Source of the DNA: Gemmatimonadaceae bacterium
GTDB taxonomy: Bacteria > Gemmatimonadota > Gemmatimonadetes > Gemmatimonadales > Gemmatimonadaceae
Reading direction: 5' to 3'
Assembly (NCBI GenBank): GCA_025930755.1
Contig: JAICOJ010000020.1
Span: 1 to 43,822, forward strand
DNA length: 43,822 nt
The notes below the pieces were generated by a model that did no database searches, was not told where the DNA came from, and saw nothing but the letters and a program-made list of their open reading frames with translations. Within the stretch, counting starts at the first letter, position 1, and every line of letters starts with the position of its first letter. Shown piece by piece: positions 26,368 to 34,433 of this stretch. The translations under genes were made by a program, and so were the position numbers.

Positions 26368-27987
26368 TCAGGCAGTTCTGCCGGTATTCACGATGTTCAC
26401 GTTCTGAAACCGCGCAGGGGGGCAGCCATGACTCACCGAGTTCGACTGGCTCGGCTCCCCCTTGCCATCGCCGAACGAGCCACCCAGCCAGTACGAGCGC
26501 TGCCCACCGATCATGTCCATCGAGTTCCAGAACTCCGGCGTGCGGCTCTGGTACGCCACATCCTTCAGCATCGCCACGATCTTCCCGCCGCGCACCTCGT
26601 AGGCGAGCTGGCCGGAGAACTGGAAGTTGTAGCGCTGCTGATCGATCGACCACGAGCCGCGATTGCGGATCACGATGCCGCGGTCGGTGGCGGCGACGAT
26701 GTCGTCGATCGTGATGTCGCGCTCGCCGGGCATGAGCGAGACGTTCGGCATGCGCTGGAACTGCACGCTGGACCACGAGTCGGCGAACGAGCACCCGTGC
26801 GAGCGGCGCACGCCGGTGAGATTCGAGATCCACGCTGCCTGGTCGCGCGTGGTCTGATAATCCTTGAACATGCCACGCTCGATGAGCAGCCACTGATCGG
26901 CGGGCACGCCCTCGTCATCCCAGGCGGTGCGGGAGAGCGACTCCGGCTGCGTGCGATCGGCCTGCACGTTCATGAACTCGGGTCCGTACTTGAGCTTCCC
27001 GATCGTGGCTTCGGGCGGCGCGATGAAGCTCGTCCCCGCGAAGTTCGCCTCGTACCCCACCGCGCGGTCGAGCTCCGTCGGATGGCCTATCGACTCGTGA
27101 ATCGTGAGCCAGAGATTCGTCGGATCGAGAATCAGCGCATAACGACCGACCTCGACCGATTTCGCCGACAGCTTCTGCACCGCGTACGAGGCCCACTCCT
27201 CGGCGTTGCCGGGCATGTTGAGTCCGGTGATGTACTCCCAACCGGAGCCGCGCGGCGCGATCTCGTGCGTGTAGCTCTGGAAATCACCGGGCGCGACGGC
27301 GGTCGCGGTGAACTGCGGCCCGACGCGCACGAACGTCTGCACCGTGTAGGTGCCGTCGGTCGTCGCGAGCGTCTTTTCCTCGCGCAGCAGCGCCATGCCC
27401 GAGTTCACGAAGCGGACGCCCTTCGCGCGGAGCGCGGCCTCGTTGGCCGAGAGCAGCAAAGCCACCTTGTCCTCGATCGGCACGTCGACGGGATCCGTCT
27501 GCACCGGCGTCCGCCACGTTCCAACGACGGGCTGTACCGGCGCGAGCTCGACGGGACGCTTCTGCGCGCTGCGCGCCGCGCGCGCAATGCGCGCCGCCTC
27601 GCGTGCGGCGAGCTGCACCGCCTCTCGCGTCATTTGGCTCGTCGCCGCGAACCCCCACGACCCGTTCACCAGTGCGCGCACCCCGATGCCGTAGGATTCG
27701 GAGTCGTTCACCCCGGTGACCTGTCGTTCGCGCGTCGCGACGAACTGGCGACGATACCGCCCCACGCGCGCGTCAGCGTACGACGCGCCGGCGTCACGCG
27801 CCGCGTTCAGCGCCTCCATCGCCAGGTCGCGGATGCCGGCATCGCCCGGCAGATTCGTCCGCGCCGCATCGGGAATCGTGGGCGTTGGGGTCGGCGCAGT
27901 CTCCGGCAGGCTGCCGCCAGGCGAGCACGCCGCAGCCACCGCCGCCGCGGAGGCCGTCTTGAGAAAGTCACGTCGAGAAGGGGACAT
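26368..27987 (-). CDS. tldD: TldD-family metalloprotease with Tat lipoprotein signal, 539 aa
   Basis: The N-terminus SRRDFLKTASAAAVAAACS is a twin-arginine signal with a lipobox-like end, so the protein should be exported folded and perhaps lipidated. The catalytic zinc motif HESIGH (His297-His302; HExxxH) is followed by ELDRAVGYEANFAGTSF as in TldD. C-terminal segments GMFKDYQTTRDQAAW and YEVRGGKIVAMLKDVAYQ are also family-typical. Cytoplasmic TldD of Escherichia coli works as a TldD/TldE heterodimer on peptides such as microcin B17 precursor. An exported version next to a TolC/MacA system suggests a periplasmic job. It is separated from the permease gene upstream by a heptad repeat. Confidence 0.9.
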   Translation of the reverse strand: MSPSRRDFLKTASAAAVAAACSPGGSLPETAPTPTPTIPDAARTNLPGDAGIRDLAMEALNAARDAGASYADARVGRYRRQFVATRERQVTGVNDSESYGIGVRALVNGSWGFAATSQMTREAVQLAAREAARIARAARSAQKRPVELAPVQPVVGTWRTPVQTDPVDVPIEDKVALLLSANEAALRAKGVRFVNSGMALLREEKTLATTDGTYTVQTFVRVGPQFTATAVAPGDFQSYTHEIAPRGSGWEYITGLNMPGNAEEWASYAVQKLSAKSVEVGRYALILDPTNLWLTIHESIGHPTELDRAVGYEANFAGTSFIAPPEATIGKLKYGPEFMNVQADRTQPESLSRTAWDDEGVPADQWLLIERGMFKDYQTTRDQAAWISNLTGVRRSHGCSFADSWSSVQFQRMPNVSLMPGERDITIDDIVAATDRGIVIRNRGSWSIDQQRYNFQFSGQLAYEVRGGKIVAMLKDVAYQSRTPEFWNSMDMIGGQRSYWLGGSFGDGKGEPSQSNSVSHGCPPARFQNVNIVNTGRTA

Positions 27988-28010
27988 GAAGGAGCCCTAT
28001 TGGGGGAGTT

Positions 28011-28070
28011 GATTGCGAGCTGCGGATGGCGGATTGCATTTTCATCCGCAATCGGCAGTCCGCAATCTCG
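28011..28070. repeat. Heptad inverted repeat (GATTGCG type)
   Basis: Left part about 28011-28039 and right part about 28046-28070 are imperfect reverse complements built on GATTGCG/CGCAATC heptads. The repeat ends at the base before the permease stop codon (28071-28073) and precedes tldD by about 24 bp. It uses a different heptad from other copies but the same architecture and position. Confidence 0.7.
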
Positions 28071-29291
28071 TCATTCGTACCGCAAGGCAAGAATGGGATC
28101 GAGACTCGCCGCCCGCCGAGCCGGCCAGACGCCAAAGACAATGCCTACCACCGCGGCGAACAGGAAGGCAAGGCCCACCGACAACATCGAGACGTCGGTG
28201 TTCCAATCCATCGATTCGCGCAGCACCGTCGCCGAGCCCACGCCCAGGATCACACCGATCAAGCCGCCAAGCAGGCAGAGCACCACCGCCTCGATCAGGA
28301 ACTGGAGCAGGATGTTGATGCGGGTGGCGCCCAGCGCCTTCCGCACGCCGATCTCGCGGGTTCGCTCGGTGACCGACACCAGCATGATGTTCATAATGCC
28401 GATCCCACCGACGAGAAGGGACACCGTCGCGATCCCGAGGAGGAGGACACCGAACACCTTGGTCGTCTCCTCGAACGTCGAAAGGAAGTCCGACTGGTTG
28501 CGGATCTGGAAATCGTCGTCGCGTCCCGGGCGCAACCGATGCTCACGACGCAGGATCTTCTGGATCTCCGCCATCGCGTTTGGAATCTGCGCTTCGCTCT
28601 GCGCGAGTACGTTGATCGAGCGCAGCCAGTTCGACCCCATCACGCGAAAGCGCGCGGTCTGGAGCGGGATCAGCACGAGGTCGTCGGGGTCCTGAAAGCC
28701 GCTGCCGGTGCCCTTCCGATCGAGAACGCCGACCACCTCGAACTGAATTCCGCGAATCCGGATCGACTCCCCAACGAGCGCCTCCGCAGACTCGAGGCCG
28801 AGGTTCTCCACCACGGTGGGGCCGAGCACGGCGACGCGCTTGCGGCCGTCGTCCTCGCTGTTGGTGAACATCCTCCCCGCGGCGAGACGATACTTGCGCA
28901 CGTCGAGATAGTTCGCGGTCGTCCCGATGATCTGCGTGTTGGTGTTCTTGTTGACGTACTGCACCTGGAGCTGCCGATTCATCTCCGGCTGCACCGCCGT
29001 GAGCAGCGTCGCGCGCTCGGCGACCGCTTCGGCGTCCTCCATTGTGAGACGCGCCCGGCTGTCCATCACGACCACGCCCCGTCCGAACTGCTGGCCGGGC
29101 ATGATGGTCAGGAGCGTCGTGCCGAGGGCGCTGATGCGGTCGCGGACAGCCTGCTGCGCACCGCGGCCAAGCGCGATCATGGCGATGACGGCCGCGACGC
29201 CGATGACGATGCCGAGCATCGTCAGGAACGACCGCATCTTGTTGGCGCGGAGCGCGCCGAGGGCGACGCTCAGGATCTCGCCGATCAGCAC
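28071..29291 (-). CDS. MacB/FtsX-type ABC transporter permease without ATPase domain, 406 aa
   Basis: Starts at a GTG (29291) one nt past the adaptor stop, with GGGGGA upstream. Topology: TM1 (NKMRSFLTMLGIVIGVAAVIAMI), a periplasmic MacB_PCD domain of about 210 residues, then three C-terminal helices (VFGVLLLGIATVSLLVGGIGIMNIML; ILLQFLIEAVVLCLLGGLIG; LFAAVVGIVFGVWPARRAA) with the conserved TREIGVRKALGA cytoplasmic loop. This is a mechanotransmission-type ABC permease. Its partner ATPase (about 230 aa) is not encoded next to it, although TolC and MacA-like genes are. It presumably recruits an ATPase encoded elsewhere. Confidence 0.9.
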   Translation of the reverse strand: MLIGEILSVALGALRANKMRSFLTMLGIVIGVAAVIAMIALGRGAQQAVRDRISALGTTLLTIMPGQQFGRGVVVMDSRARLTMEDAEAVAERATLLTAVQPEMNRQLQVQYVNKNTNTQIIGTTANYLDVRKYRLAAGRMFTNSEDDGRKRVAVLGPTVVENLGLESAEALVGESIRIRGIQFEVVGVLDRKGTGSGFQDPDDLVLIPLQTARFRVMGSNWLRSINVLAQSEAQIPNAMAEIQKILRREHRLRPGRDDDFQIRNQSDFLSTFEETTKVFGVLLLGIATVSLLVGGIGIMNIMLVSVTERTREIGVRKALGATRINILLQFLIEAVVLCLLGGLIGVILGVGSATVLRESMDWNTDVSMLSVGLAFLFAAVVGIVFGVWPARRAASLDPILALRYE

Positions 29292-29292
29292 G

Positions 29293-30951
29293 TTACCGTC
29301 CCCCGCCGCGCGGCGCGCCTCCGCCTCCCCCGCCGGCGGCTCCGCCACCTTGCTGGCGCTGCATGCCCGGGACGCCGCCGCCGGTCATGCCACGGAAGCG
29401 CTCGAGCTGCTCTTGTCGACGCTGCTGAAGCGCGGCGGCGGTCAGAATCGCGACCTGCTCGCCTTCGGTCAGGCCGGAGCGCACCTCGGTATAGTCGTAG
29501 TTGGCGATGCCTAACGTCACGATGCGGGGCTCGAAGGTCGTGCCCTTGGCGACGAACACCAGGCCGCGCCGCCCGCCACCGTTGGGACCACGGGGTGATT
29601 CACCGCTCATCGTGGGCCGCTGTACGCCAGAGCTGTCGGCTGCGCCGCGCTGCGCACGCATGCATGCCATGCCTACGCGAGGCTCCAGCCCGAGCTCGGT
29701 GTAGATCGCGCGCATCTGCTCGCGGATCGGCGCGGGATCCGCGACGGCCGAGGTCATACGGGCCATACGGAGGGAGTCGAGACGCGCCCGAAGCTGTGGC
29801 TTCTTCTCGAGTGCCGCGCGGACCTCGGCGCACTGAGCCGCCGTCGGCACCGGAAGCTGCGCGAGCTGCCCCTGTTGCGGCGCCTGTCCCGCGTCATCGA
29901 GAACGACATCACCGCGCGAAGTCGTCGTGACGCGGTCGCCCCCGTTCGCGCCGCCACCCATTGCGCCCGCCGACTGCGCCTGCACCTGCCGACGCACGCT
30001 GTCCGCGTTCAAACCGAGCGCCGCCGCCGCCGCGGTGATGTCGCGAGGAGGACGCACCGCATCGTTCGGCACCGAGATCACGTTCTCGCGGCGCTCGACG
30101 AGCACGGACACTTCGCCGTTCATCCCCGGCATGAGCAGCCCCTCACGGTTCGAGACCGCGACGAGCACCGGAAACATGGTGACGTTCTGCTGTATGACCG
30201 CCTGCGGCTCGATCTTCTCGACGGAGCCGCGAAACGGCCGATCGGGATACGCATCGACCGTCACCGTCGCCTGCTGGCCCGCCTGGATGTTTCCGATGTC
30301 CGTCTCGTTGACGAGCGCACGCACCCGCACCTGGGACAGATCGGCCATCTTGAGCAGCAGGGTCCCGCCACCGAACGCGCCGGTCGCCGACGTGATGACC
30401 TGTCCCGTCGACACCGCCTTCTCGATGATCGTCCCCGAGACGGGCGCGCGCACGGTGGCATCATCGAGGCGCTGCTGCGCGAGGTCGAGCGAGGCATCGG
30501 CGCGCGTCACCTGCGCCTGCGCATTGGCGTAGTCGAGCTGCGCCGTCTCGAGCTCCTGCGCCGTGATGATCTGCTGCTTGAACAGATCCTCCGACCGCTT
30601 GCGCTGTGCCGCGGCCACGGCCACGCGCGCCTGCGCCGCGCGCAGGTCGGCGAGGGCCTGGTTGTACTGATTGCGCACGTCGCGCGTGTCGACCTGCACG
30701 AGCAGGTCGCCGGGCTTCACGTGCGTTCCCGTCTCGACCGGCATCCGCTCGATCTGCCCCGAGGCCTTCGACTTCACCTCGATGACGTTGATCGGCTCGA
30801 CGACTCCCGTCGCCTCGGCGTCGACGATGATGTCGCGCCGCTCGACCGGCACGGTCTGGACGGTGGAGGCTTGTTCATCGTCCCCCTTGCACGCGGTGAG
30901 GCTGGCGAGTGCAAGGACAACAGCAGCTGTAACGCGCAAAGTGAGCTCCAT
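29293..30951 (-). CDS. MacA/RND-type periplasmic adaptor lipoprotein, 552 aa
   Basis: Lipobox LTAC (Cys21) is followed by the membrane-fusion-protein core: the lipoyl half-motifs GVVEPINVIEVKSKASGQIERM and VRAPVSGTIIEKAVSTGQVI flank an alpha-hairpin rich in Q/A heptads, then a beta-barrel domain. At about residues 325-465 there is an unusual insertion of around 140 residues, Ala/Gln/Arg-rich with two Cys, before the last conserved strand (GLVFVAKGTTFEPRIVTLGI). The C-terminus is a Gly/Gln tail. The protein bridges the permease and TolC. It is immediately upstream of the permease and downstream of tolC, with a heptad repeat between. Confidence 0.9.
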   Translation of the reverse strand: MELTLRVTAAVVLALASLTACKGDDEQASTVQTVPVERRDIIVDAEATGVVEPINVIEVKSKASGQIERMPVETGTHVKPGDLLVQVDTRDVRNQYNQALADLRAAQARVAVAAAQRKRSEDLFKQQIITAQELETAQLDYANAQAQVTRADASLDLAQQRLDDATVRAPVSGTIIEKAVSTGQVITSATGAFGGGTLLLKMADLSQVRVRALVNETDIGNIQAGQQATVTVDAYPDRPFRGSVEKIEPQAVIQQNVTMFPVLVAVSNREGLLMPGMNGEVSVLVERRENVISVPNDAVRPPRDITAAAAALGLNADSVRRQVQAQSAGAMGGGANGGDRVTTTSRGDVVLDDAGQAPQQGQLAQLPVPTAAQCAEVRAALEKKPQLRARLDSLRMARMTSAVADPAPIREQMRAIYTELGLEPRVGMACMRAQRGAADSSGVQRPTMSGESPRGPNGGGRRGLVFVAKGTTFEPRIVTLGIANYDYTEVRSGLTEGEQVAILTAAALQQRRQEQLERFRGMTGGGVPGMQRQQGGGAAGGGGGGAPRGGGR

Positions 30952-30960
30952 GAGTTAGAT

Positions 30961-31054
30961 CGACTGCGAACTGCGAACTGCGAACTGCGAACTGCGAACT
31001 GCGAAGACTGCGCGTGCTGTGTTCGCAGTTCGCAGCTCGCAGTTCGCAGTTCGG
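30961..31054. repeat. Heptad inverted repeat (CTGCGAA type) between tolC and macA genes
   Basis: The left arm (30963-31007) contains six consecutive near-perfect ACTGCGA heptads. The right arm (31021-31054) contains five complementary heptads with one C/T variant. The spacer is about 13 nt. The right arm ends 2 bp before the TolC stop codon (31057-31059), and the left arm starts about 10 bp before the MacA start, so the element occupies nearly the whole intergenic gap inside an apparent operon. Confidence 0.9.
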
Positions 31055-31056
31055 TT

Positions 31057-32361
31057 CTAGAGTCCCCTCCCCACCAATGCCTCCAGCTGTGCCTTCGCGA
31101 TCCGGTAGTCGTATCGCGCCTGGATCAGCGCGGCGCGCGCGTTGTTCAGCTCCGTCTGTGAGGTGAGCAGGTCCAGAAGCCTCGAGGCGCCCACCGCATA
31201 CCGCTGCTGCTGCACGCGCACGTCCTCCTCGGCGGCAGCGACGCTCGCGCTCTGAATGGCGATGCGTGCTTCCGCGGTGCGCAGCGCGCCCAGGAACTGC
31301 GACAGCTGCTGGCGTGCGGCGAATTGCGCGTCGCGAAGGGCGGCGGCGGAATTTGCCTCCTGCACATCGGCGCTGACACGCTGCTCCTCGCGATTGAGCC
31401 GATTGAACAGCGGATACGAGGCGGTGAAGCGCAGATTGCTCGAGTAGCGGAAGGGATCGTTCCAGCCGTACCCGAGGTCGTCCCCGTTGGAGCCGCGCGA
31501 GTACGACATGCTGATCGACGGAAAGTACGTCGAGCGCGCCGCCTTCTGACTCGCGCGCGCGACCTGCCATTGGGCCGCTGCCTCGCGAATGGCTGGTCCA
31601 TCGAGGGCGAGCTGCGCGAGGCTGGTGCTGTCCATCGAGATGCTCTGCGGGCTGAGCGTGTCTTCGGCCGGCGTCACGGGGAAGGGAGTCGCCACCAGTC
31701 GCGTGAGCGTCGCCTCGGCGGTGCGGAGCGCGTTCTGAGCCGTGATGAGTGCGAGCTGCGCATTGCCGATCTGGATTACGGTGCGGAGCGAGTCGCTCTT
31801 CGTCGCGGCGCCGGCGGCCATGCGGGCCGTGGCCGTCCGCATCTGCTGCTGCGCTTCGTCGAGCTGAGTACGCGCCGCCGCTTCCGATTCTCGCGCCGCC
31901 AGACCGTCGTAGTAGGCCTGCTTCACATCGAGCGCGATCTGGAAGCGCTGATCGATGTCGTTCGCTTCGGCGGCGTCCTGCTGCGCGCGGGCGCGACGCA
32001 GCTCGTAGAATCGCGAGCCGCCATCGAACAGCTGAATGCTCATCGACGCGCCGGCGGAGCTCGACCAGGGACCCTCATCGTCGACAGGACGGCCCGCCTG
32101 CACGGTGCGCGTCCCGCCTTCCCACGCGCGCGACATGTTGAGGTTGACGTCGGGGAGAAACGCGGCGTAGGCGCCGCGGACGGTCGCGTCGCTCGAGCGC
32201 AGCTGACCACGCGCTTGCACGGCGAGCGGGGCGTTGCGCTGCGCCAGCTGCACCGCCTCATCGAGCGTGATCGGCCGAGGGGCTTCCTGCGCCTTCGAAA
32301 CGCCTGTGGCAGCGAGCGCGGTCAGTACGCAGTACGCAGTACGCAGTATCGCCGTTTTCAC
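31057..32361 (-). CDS. TolC-family outer-membrane efflux protein, 434 aa
   Basis: Starts with GTG at 32361, overlapping the stop of the upstream Spy-like gene (GTGA). After the signal peptide come the two repeats typical of outer-membrane efflux proteins: TLDEAVQLAQRNAPLAVQARGQ begins the first and GPAIREAAAQWQVARASQKAARS begins the second, with long amphipathic helices between. Length is standard. The signal-peptide segment ILRTAYCVLTA is encoded by tandem ACTGCGT heptads (32321-32350), so a short-repeat array supplies part of the export signal. Together with the adaptor and permease it would form a tripartite exporter. Confidence 0.92.
   Translation of the reverse strand: MKTAILRTAYCVLTALAATGVSKAQEAPRPITLDEAVQLAQRNAPLAVQARGQLRSSDATVRGAYAAFLPDVNLNMSRAWEGGTRTVQAGRPVDDEGPWSSSAGASMSIQLFDGGSRFYELRRARAQQDAAEANDIDQRFQIALDVKQAYYDGLAARESEAAARTQLDEAQQQMRTATARMAAGAATKSDSLRTVIQIGNAQLALITAQNALRTAEATLTRLVATPFPVTPAEDTLSPQSISMDSTSLAQLALDGPAIREAAAQWQVARASQKAARSTYFPSISMSYSRGSNGDDLGYGWNDPFRYSSNLRFTASYPLFNRLNREEQRVSADVQEANSAAALRDAQFAARQQLSQFLGALRTAEARIAIQSASVAAAEEDVRVQQQRYAVGASRLLDLLTSQTELNNARAALIQARYDYRIAKAQLEALVGRGL
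32321..32350. repeat. Tandem heptad array inside the TolC signal-peptide codons
   Basis: About four copies of CAGTACG (last one changed to CAGTATC) lie in the first 15 codons of the TolC gene. On the coding strand the unit is CTGCGTA, read as L-R-T-A-Y-C-V. No complementary arm is visible within 100 bp, so this is a one-armed version of the heptad class. Confidence 0.85.
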
Positions 32362-32729
32362 CTGGACTTCGTCTCCTTCGCGGACTGCTTCTTGGCCAGC
32401 AGCTCATCGAAGCGGGCGCGTTGACTCTCGGTGAGCACGCGCCGGATCTGCTGGCGGGCCGTGTCGCGCACCGCGTCCATCTGCGGGCGCACCGGCGCGA
32501 TGACCGCCCGCATCTCGCGATGCCGGCGCTCGACGATGCTATCCACCGCGGCGGACTGCTCCGGGGTCAAGTGAAGCTCCTCCGTGAGCCAGGCGAACGA
32601 ACGCCGGTTGTCGCCACTCTTCGCGCAGCGGTCGCTGGTGAGGACGCGATCGGCCGTGAAGCCCAGTGCGCCGCCCACGAGGAGGGCGCCCAACAGGAAC
32701 ATCAGCGCGAGACTGCGTGAGCGCTGCAT
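32358..32729 (-). CDS. Spy/CpxP/CnrX-like periplasmic stress-sensor protein, 123 aa
   Basis: A signal peptide or anchor helix (MFLLGALLVGGALGFTADRVL) is followed by an all-helical domain with two LTxxQ-type motifs (LTPEQSAAVD and LTESQRARFD), the signature of Spy/CpxP and periplasmic heavy-metal sensors such as CnrX and ZraP. A central RRHREM segment could contribute metal ligands, but the full CnrX ligand set is not clear. Encoded between the anti-sigma and TolC genes, it probably senses metal or misfolded protein and acts on the anti-sigma factor. Confidence 0.85.
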   Translation of the reverse strand: MQRSRSLALMFLLGALLVGGALGFTADRVLTSDRCAKSGDNRRSFAWLTEELHLTPEQSAAVDSIVERRHREMRAVIAPVRPQMDAVRDTARQQIRRVLTESQRARFDELLAKKQSAKETKSR

Positions 32730-32743
32730 GTCGTACTCCGAGT

Positions 32744-33103
32744 TTAGGGTTCGATGACGTAGCGGAGGGTTGCCTCACGCCCGTCAGGTTCGGTGACTTC
32801 GGTGGCGACCCGTGCCGTGAAGGAGACGGGCGTCTCGAGCAGAGTCGCCATCTCCCGGGCCTCCACTTCATACGTGCGCACGAGGGCAGCGCCCGTGATG
32901 AGCGCCGCCAGAGCGGCCGCGATCAGCCCCGCGCTCGTCCAGCGCGCGAAGGGCGCGGTCCAGTCCTCGTCGTCCGCGAGGCGCGCAAGCATGCTCGCCT
33001 CGAGCCCACTCCAGTACGCGGGGTCCTGGGGCGGCGCCATCAACGCGCGCAATGCCGCGGTGACGCGAGAATCCTCGGGCTCGATGTGATGACCGTCGAT
33101 CAT
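32744..33103 (-). CDS. Probable single-pass anti-sigma factor, 119 aa
   Basis: A short cytoplasmic N-terminal region (about 55 residues with PEDSRVTAALRALMAPPQDPAYW), one transmembrane helix (SAGLIAAALAALITGAALV, about 57-75) and a small periplasmic tail. No zinc-binding HxxxCxxC motif is present. The ATG overlaps the sigma-factor stop (ATGA), the usual arrangement for an anti-sigma factor. Its role is inferred from position and topology because sequence similarity to known families is weak. Confidence 0.75.
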   Translation of the reverse strand: MIDGHHIEPEDSRVTAALRALMAPPQDPAYWSGLEASMLARLADDEDWTAPFARWTSAGLIAAALAALITGAALVRTYEVEAREMATLLETPVSFTARVATEVTEPDGREATLRYVIEP

Positions 33104-33714
33104 GAGTCGCTCCGTGTGTCGCTCAACAAGCGCCGTAACGTGGCGCGGGCGTGGTGCAGATCGGACCGTGCCGTTCCTTCCGGTATACCGAGCATCTCGC
33201 TGATCTCGGCGTGACGAAACCCTTCGACATCGTGCAACACGATCACCGCCCGCTGACGCTCCGTGAGCCGCTCGAGCGCCGCGGTCAAGCGGCGTCGCAG
33301 CTCATCCGATTCCGCCGGATCGTGAAACGGCAGCGCAATCGTCTCCGGCAGCGTGCCGGCCGTCCGAACCTTTCGGCGCCGCTGCAGGTCGAGCGCCGCG
33401 TTCGCGACGATCCGATGCAGCCAGGCACCGAACGGCTCCCCGGGCCGAAACCGGCCCAACGCGCGATACGCGTGCAGGAACCCATCCTGCACCGCATCCT
33501 CGGCGTCGTGATGATCGAGCACGATCGCTCGCGCCACCGCGTAGGCGCGCCGTTGATGCGCGCGGACGAGGTCTGCGAACGCCTCGTGGCTGCCCCGTTG
33601 CGCGGACAGCACGAGCTCGTGCTCGCGTGCGCGGTCATCCGGCACGGTGGAGGCGCCGCCCACGACGGGGCGCGCGGCTGCCGCTGGGGCAGGGGGAGAG
33701 GCGGTCGCGATCAT
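33100..33714 (-). CDS. ECF RNA polymerase sigma factor, 204 aa
   Basis: Region 2 (SHEAFADLVRAHQRRAYAVARAIVLDHHDAEDAVQDGFLHAYRAL, then FGAWLHRIVANAALDLQRRR) and region 4 (RLTERQRAVIVLHDVEGFRHAEISEMLGIPEGTARSDLHHARATLRR) are complete. It should direct transcription of an envelope-stress regulon including this locus. It starts the overlapping sigma/anti-sigma/Spy-like/TolC gene string. The order resembles CnrH/CnrY/CnrX-type metal-response units. The promoter it recognises could not be read with confidence in the 57-bp gap upstream. Confidence 0.93.
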   Translation of the reverse strand: MIATASPPAPAAAARPVVGGASTVPDDRAREHELVLSAQRGSHEAFADLVRAHQRRAYAVARAIVLDHHDAEDAVQDGFLHAYRALGRFRPGEPFGAWLHRIVANAALDLQRRRKVRTAGTLPETIALPFHDPAESDELRRRLTAALERLTERQRAVIVLHDVEGFRHAEISEMLGIPEGTARSDLHHARATLRRLLSDTRSDS

Positions 33715-33771
33715 CTACCGGACGTCCTGTGTCAGATACGCGGCGCGCGGCCAAAACGTTGGGCGATGACA

Positions 33772-34401
33772 CTACCCGCCGGCTGAGGCGGGTGCGCCAG
33801 GTGCCCCAGGGGGGGTTCCCTCCAGCCCCAGGGCCGGCGCGGAGCGCCGCATGGCGTCGATCACGAACTGGATGTGTCCGTCGAGCTCCACCCCGAGCTC
33901 CTCCGCGCCGCTGATGACGTCCTCGCGATTGACGCCGCGCGCGAAAGCCTTGTCCTTCATCTTCTTTCGGACCGATCTGGCATCGACCTCGTGAACGCTC
34001 TTCGATGGCCTCACGAGCGCCGTGGCAGTCACGAGCCCGGTGAGCTCGTCCACCGCGAACAGCGTCTTCGCCATGCGTGACGTGCGCGGTACTCCGGAGT
34101 ATTGCGCGTGCCCGAGAATGGCCTCGAGGATGTCCTCCGGCCAGCCGCGCTCCCGCAGGATGCGAACGCCTTCGGCCGGGTGACCGGTCGTGGGCGAATG
34201 TTCCTGATTGGGCCACCGCTCGTAGTCGAAGTCGTGGATGAGTCCCGCGAGTCCCCACCGCTCCGGATCCTCCCCGAACTTTTCCGCGTACGCTCGCATC
34301 GCTGCCTCGACGGCGAGCATGTGCTTTCGAAGCGAGTCGCTTTGCGTGAACTCGTGCAGCATCGCGAGGGCTATGTCGCGGGTGGGGAGCGTGGATGGCA
34401 T
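33772..34401 (-). CDS. HD-domain hydrolase, 209 aa
   Basis: The HD-superfamily metal site is visible as HMLAVEAAMRAYAEKF (first His) and GLAGLIHDFDYERWP (HD pair), with a later HAQYSG His. Such short HD proteins hydrolyse phosphate esters of nucleotides or related metabolites, but the substrate is unknown. The ATG at 34401 (MPSTLPTRDIAL) is chosen because further upstream the frame runs through a heptad repeat. The C-terminus is a Pro/Ala/Gly tail. It lies 57 bp upstream of the ECF sigma gene on the same strand; a functional link is unproven. Confidence 0.85.
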   Translation of the reverse strand: MPSTLPTRDIALAMLHEFTQSDSLRKHMLAVEAAMRAYAEKFGEDPERWGLAGLIHDFDYERWPNQEHSPTTGHPAEGVRILRERGWPEDILEAILGHAQYSGVPRTSRMAKTLFAVDELTGLVTATALVRPSKSVHEVDARSVRKKMKDKAFARGVNREDVISGAEELGVELDGHIQFVIDAMRRSAPALGLEGTPPGAPGAPASAGG

Positions 34402-34433
34402 GGGCGGGGATTGGCAAGGAAGGAAGGCAAAGG

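Noticed and set aside
26365-28695. A 776-codon plus-strand open frame opposite tldD.
   Set aside because: Arg/His-rich composition with no recognisable domain, and it runs across two minus-strand genes with strong family motifs.
30961-31054. Tandem heptad arrays looked at first like a short CRISPR or minisatellite.
   Set aside because: Units are 7 bp with no spacers, arms are inverted, and no cas genes are present.
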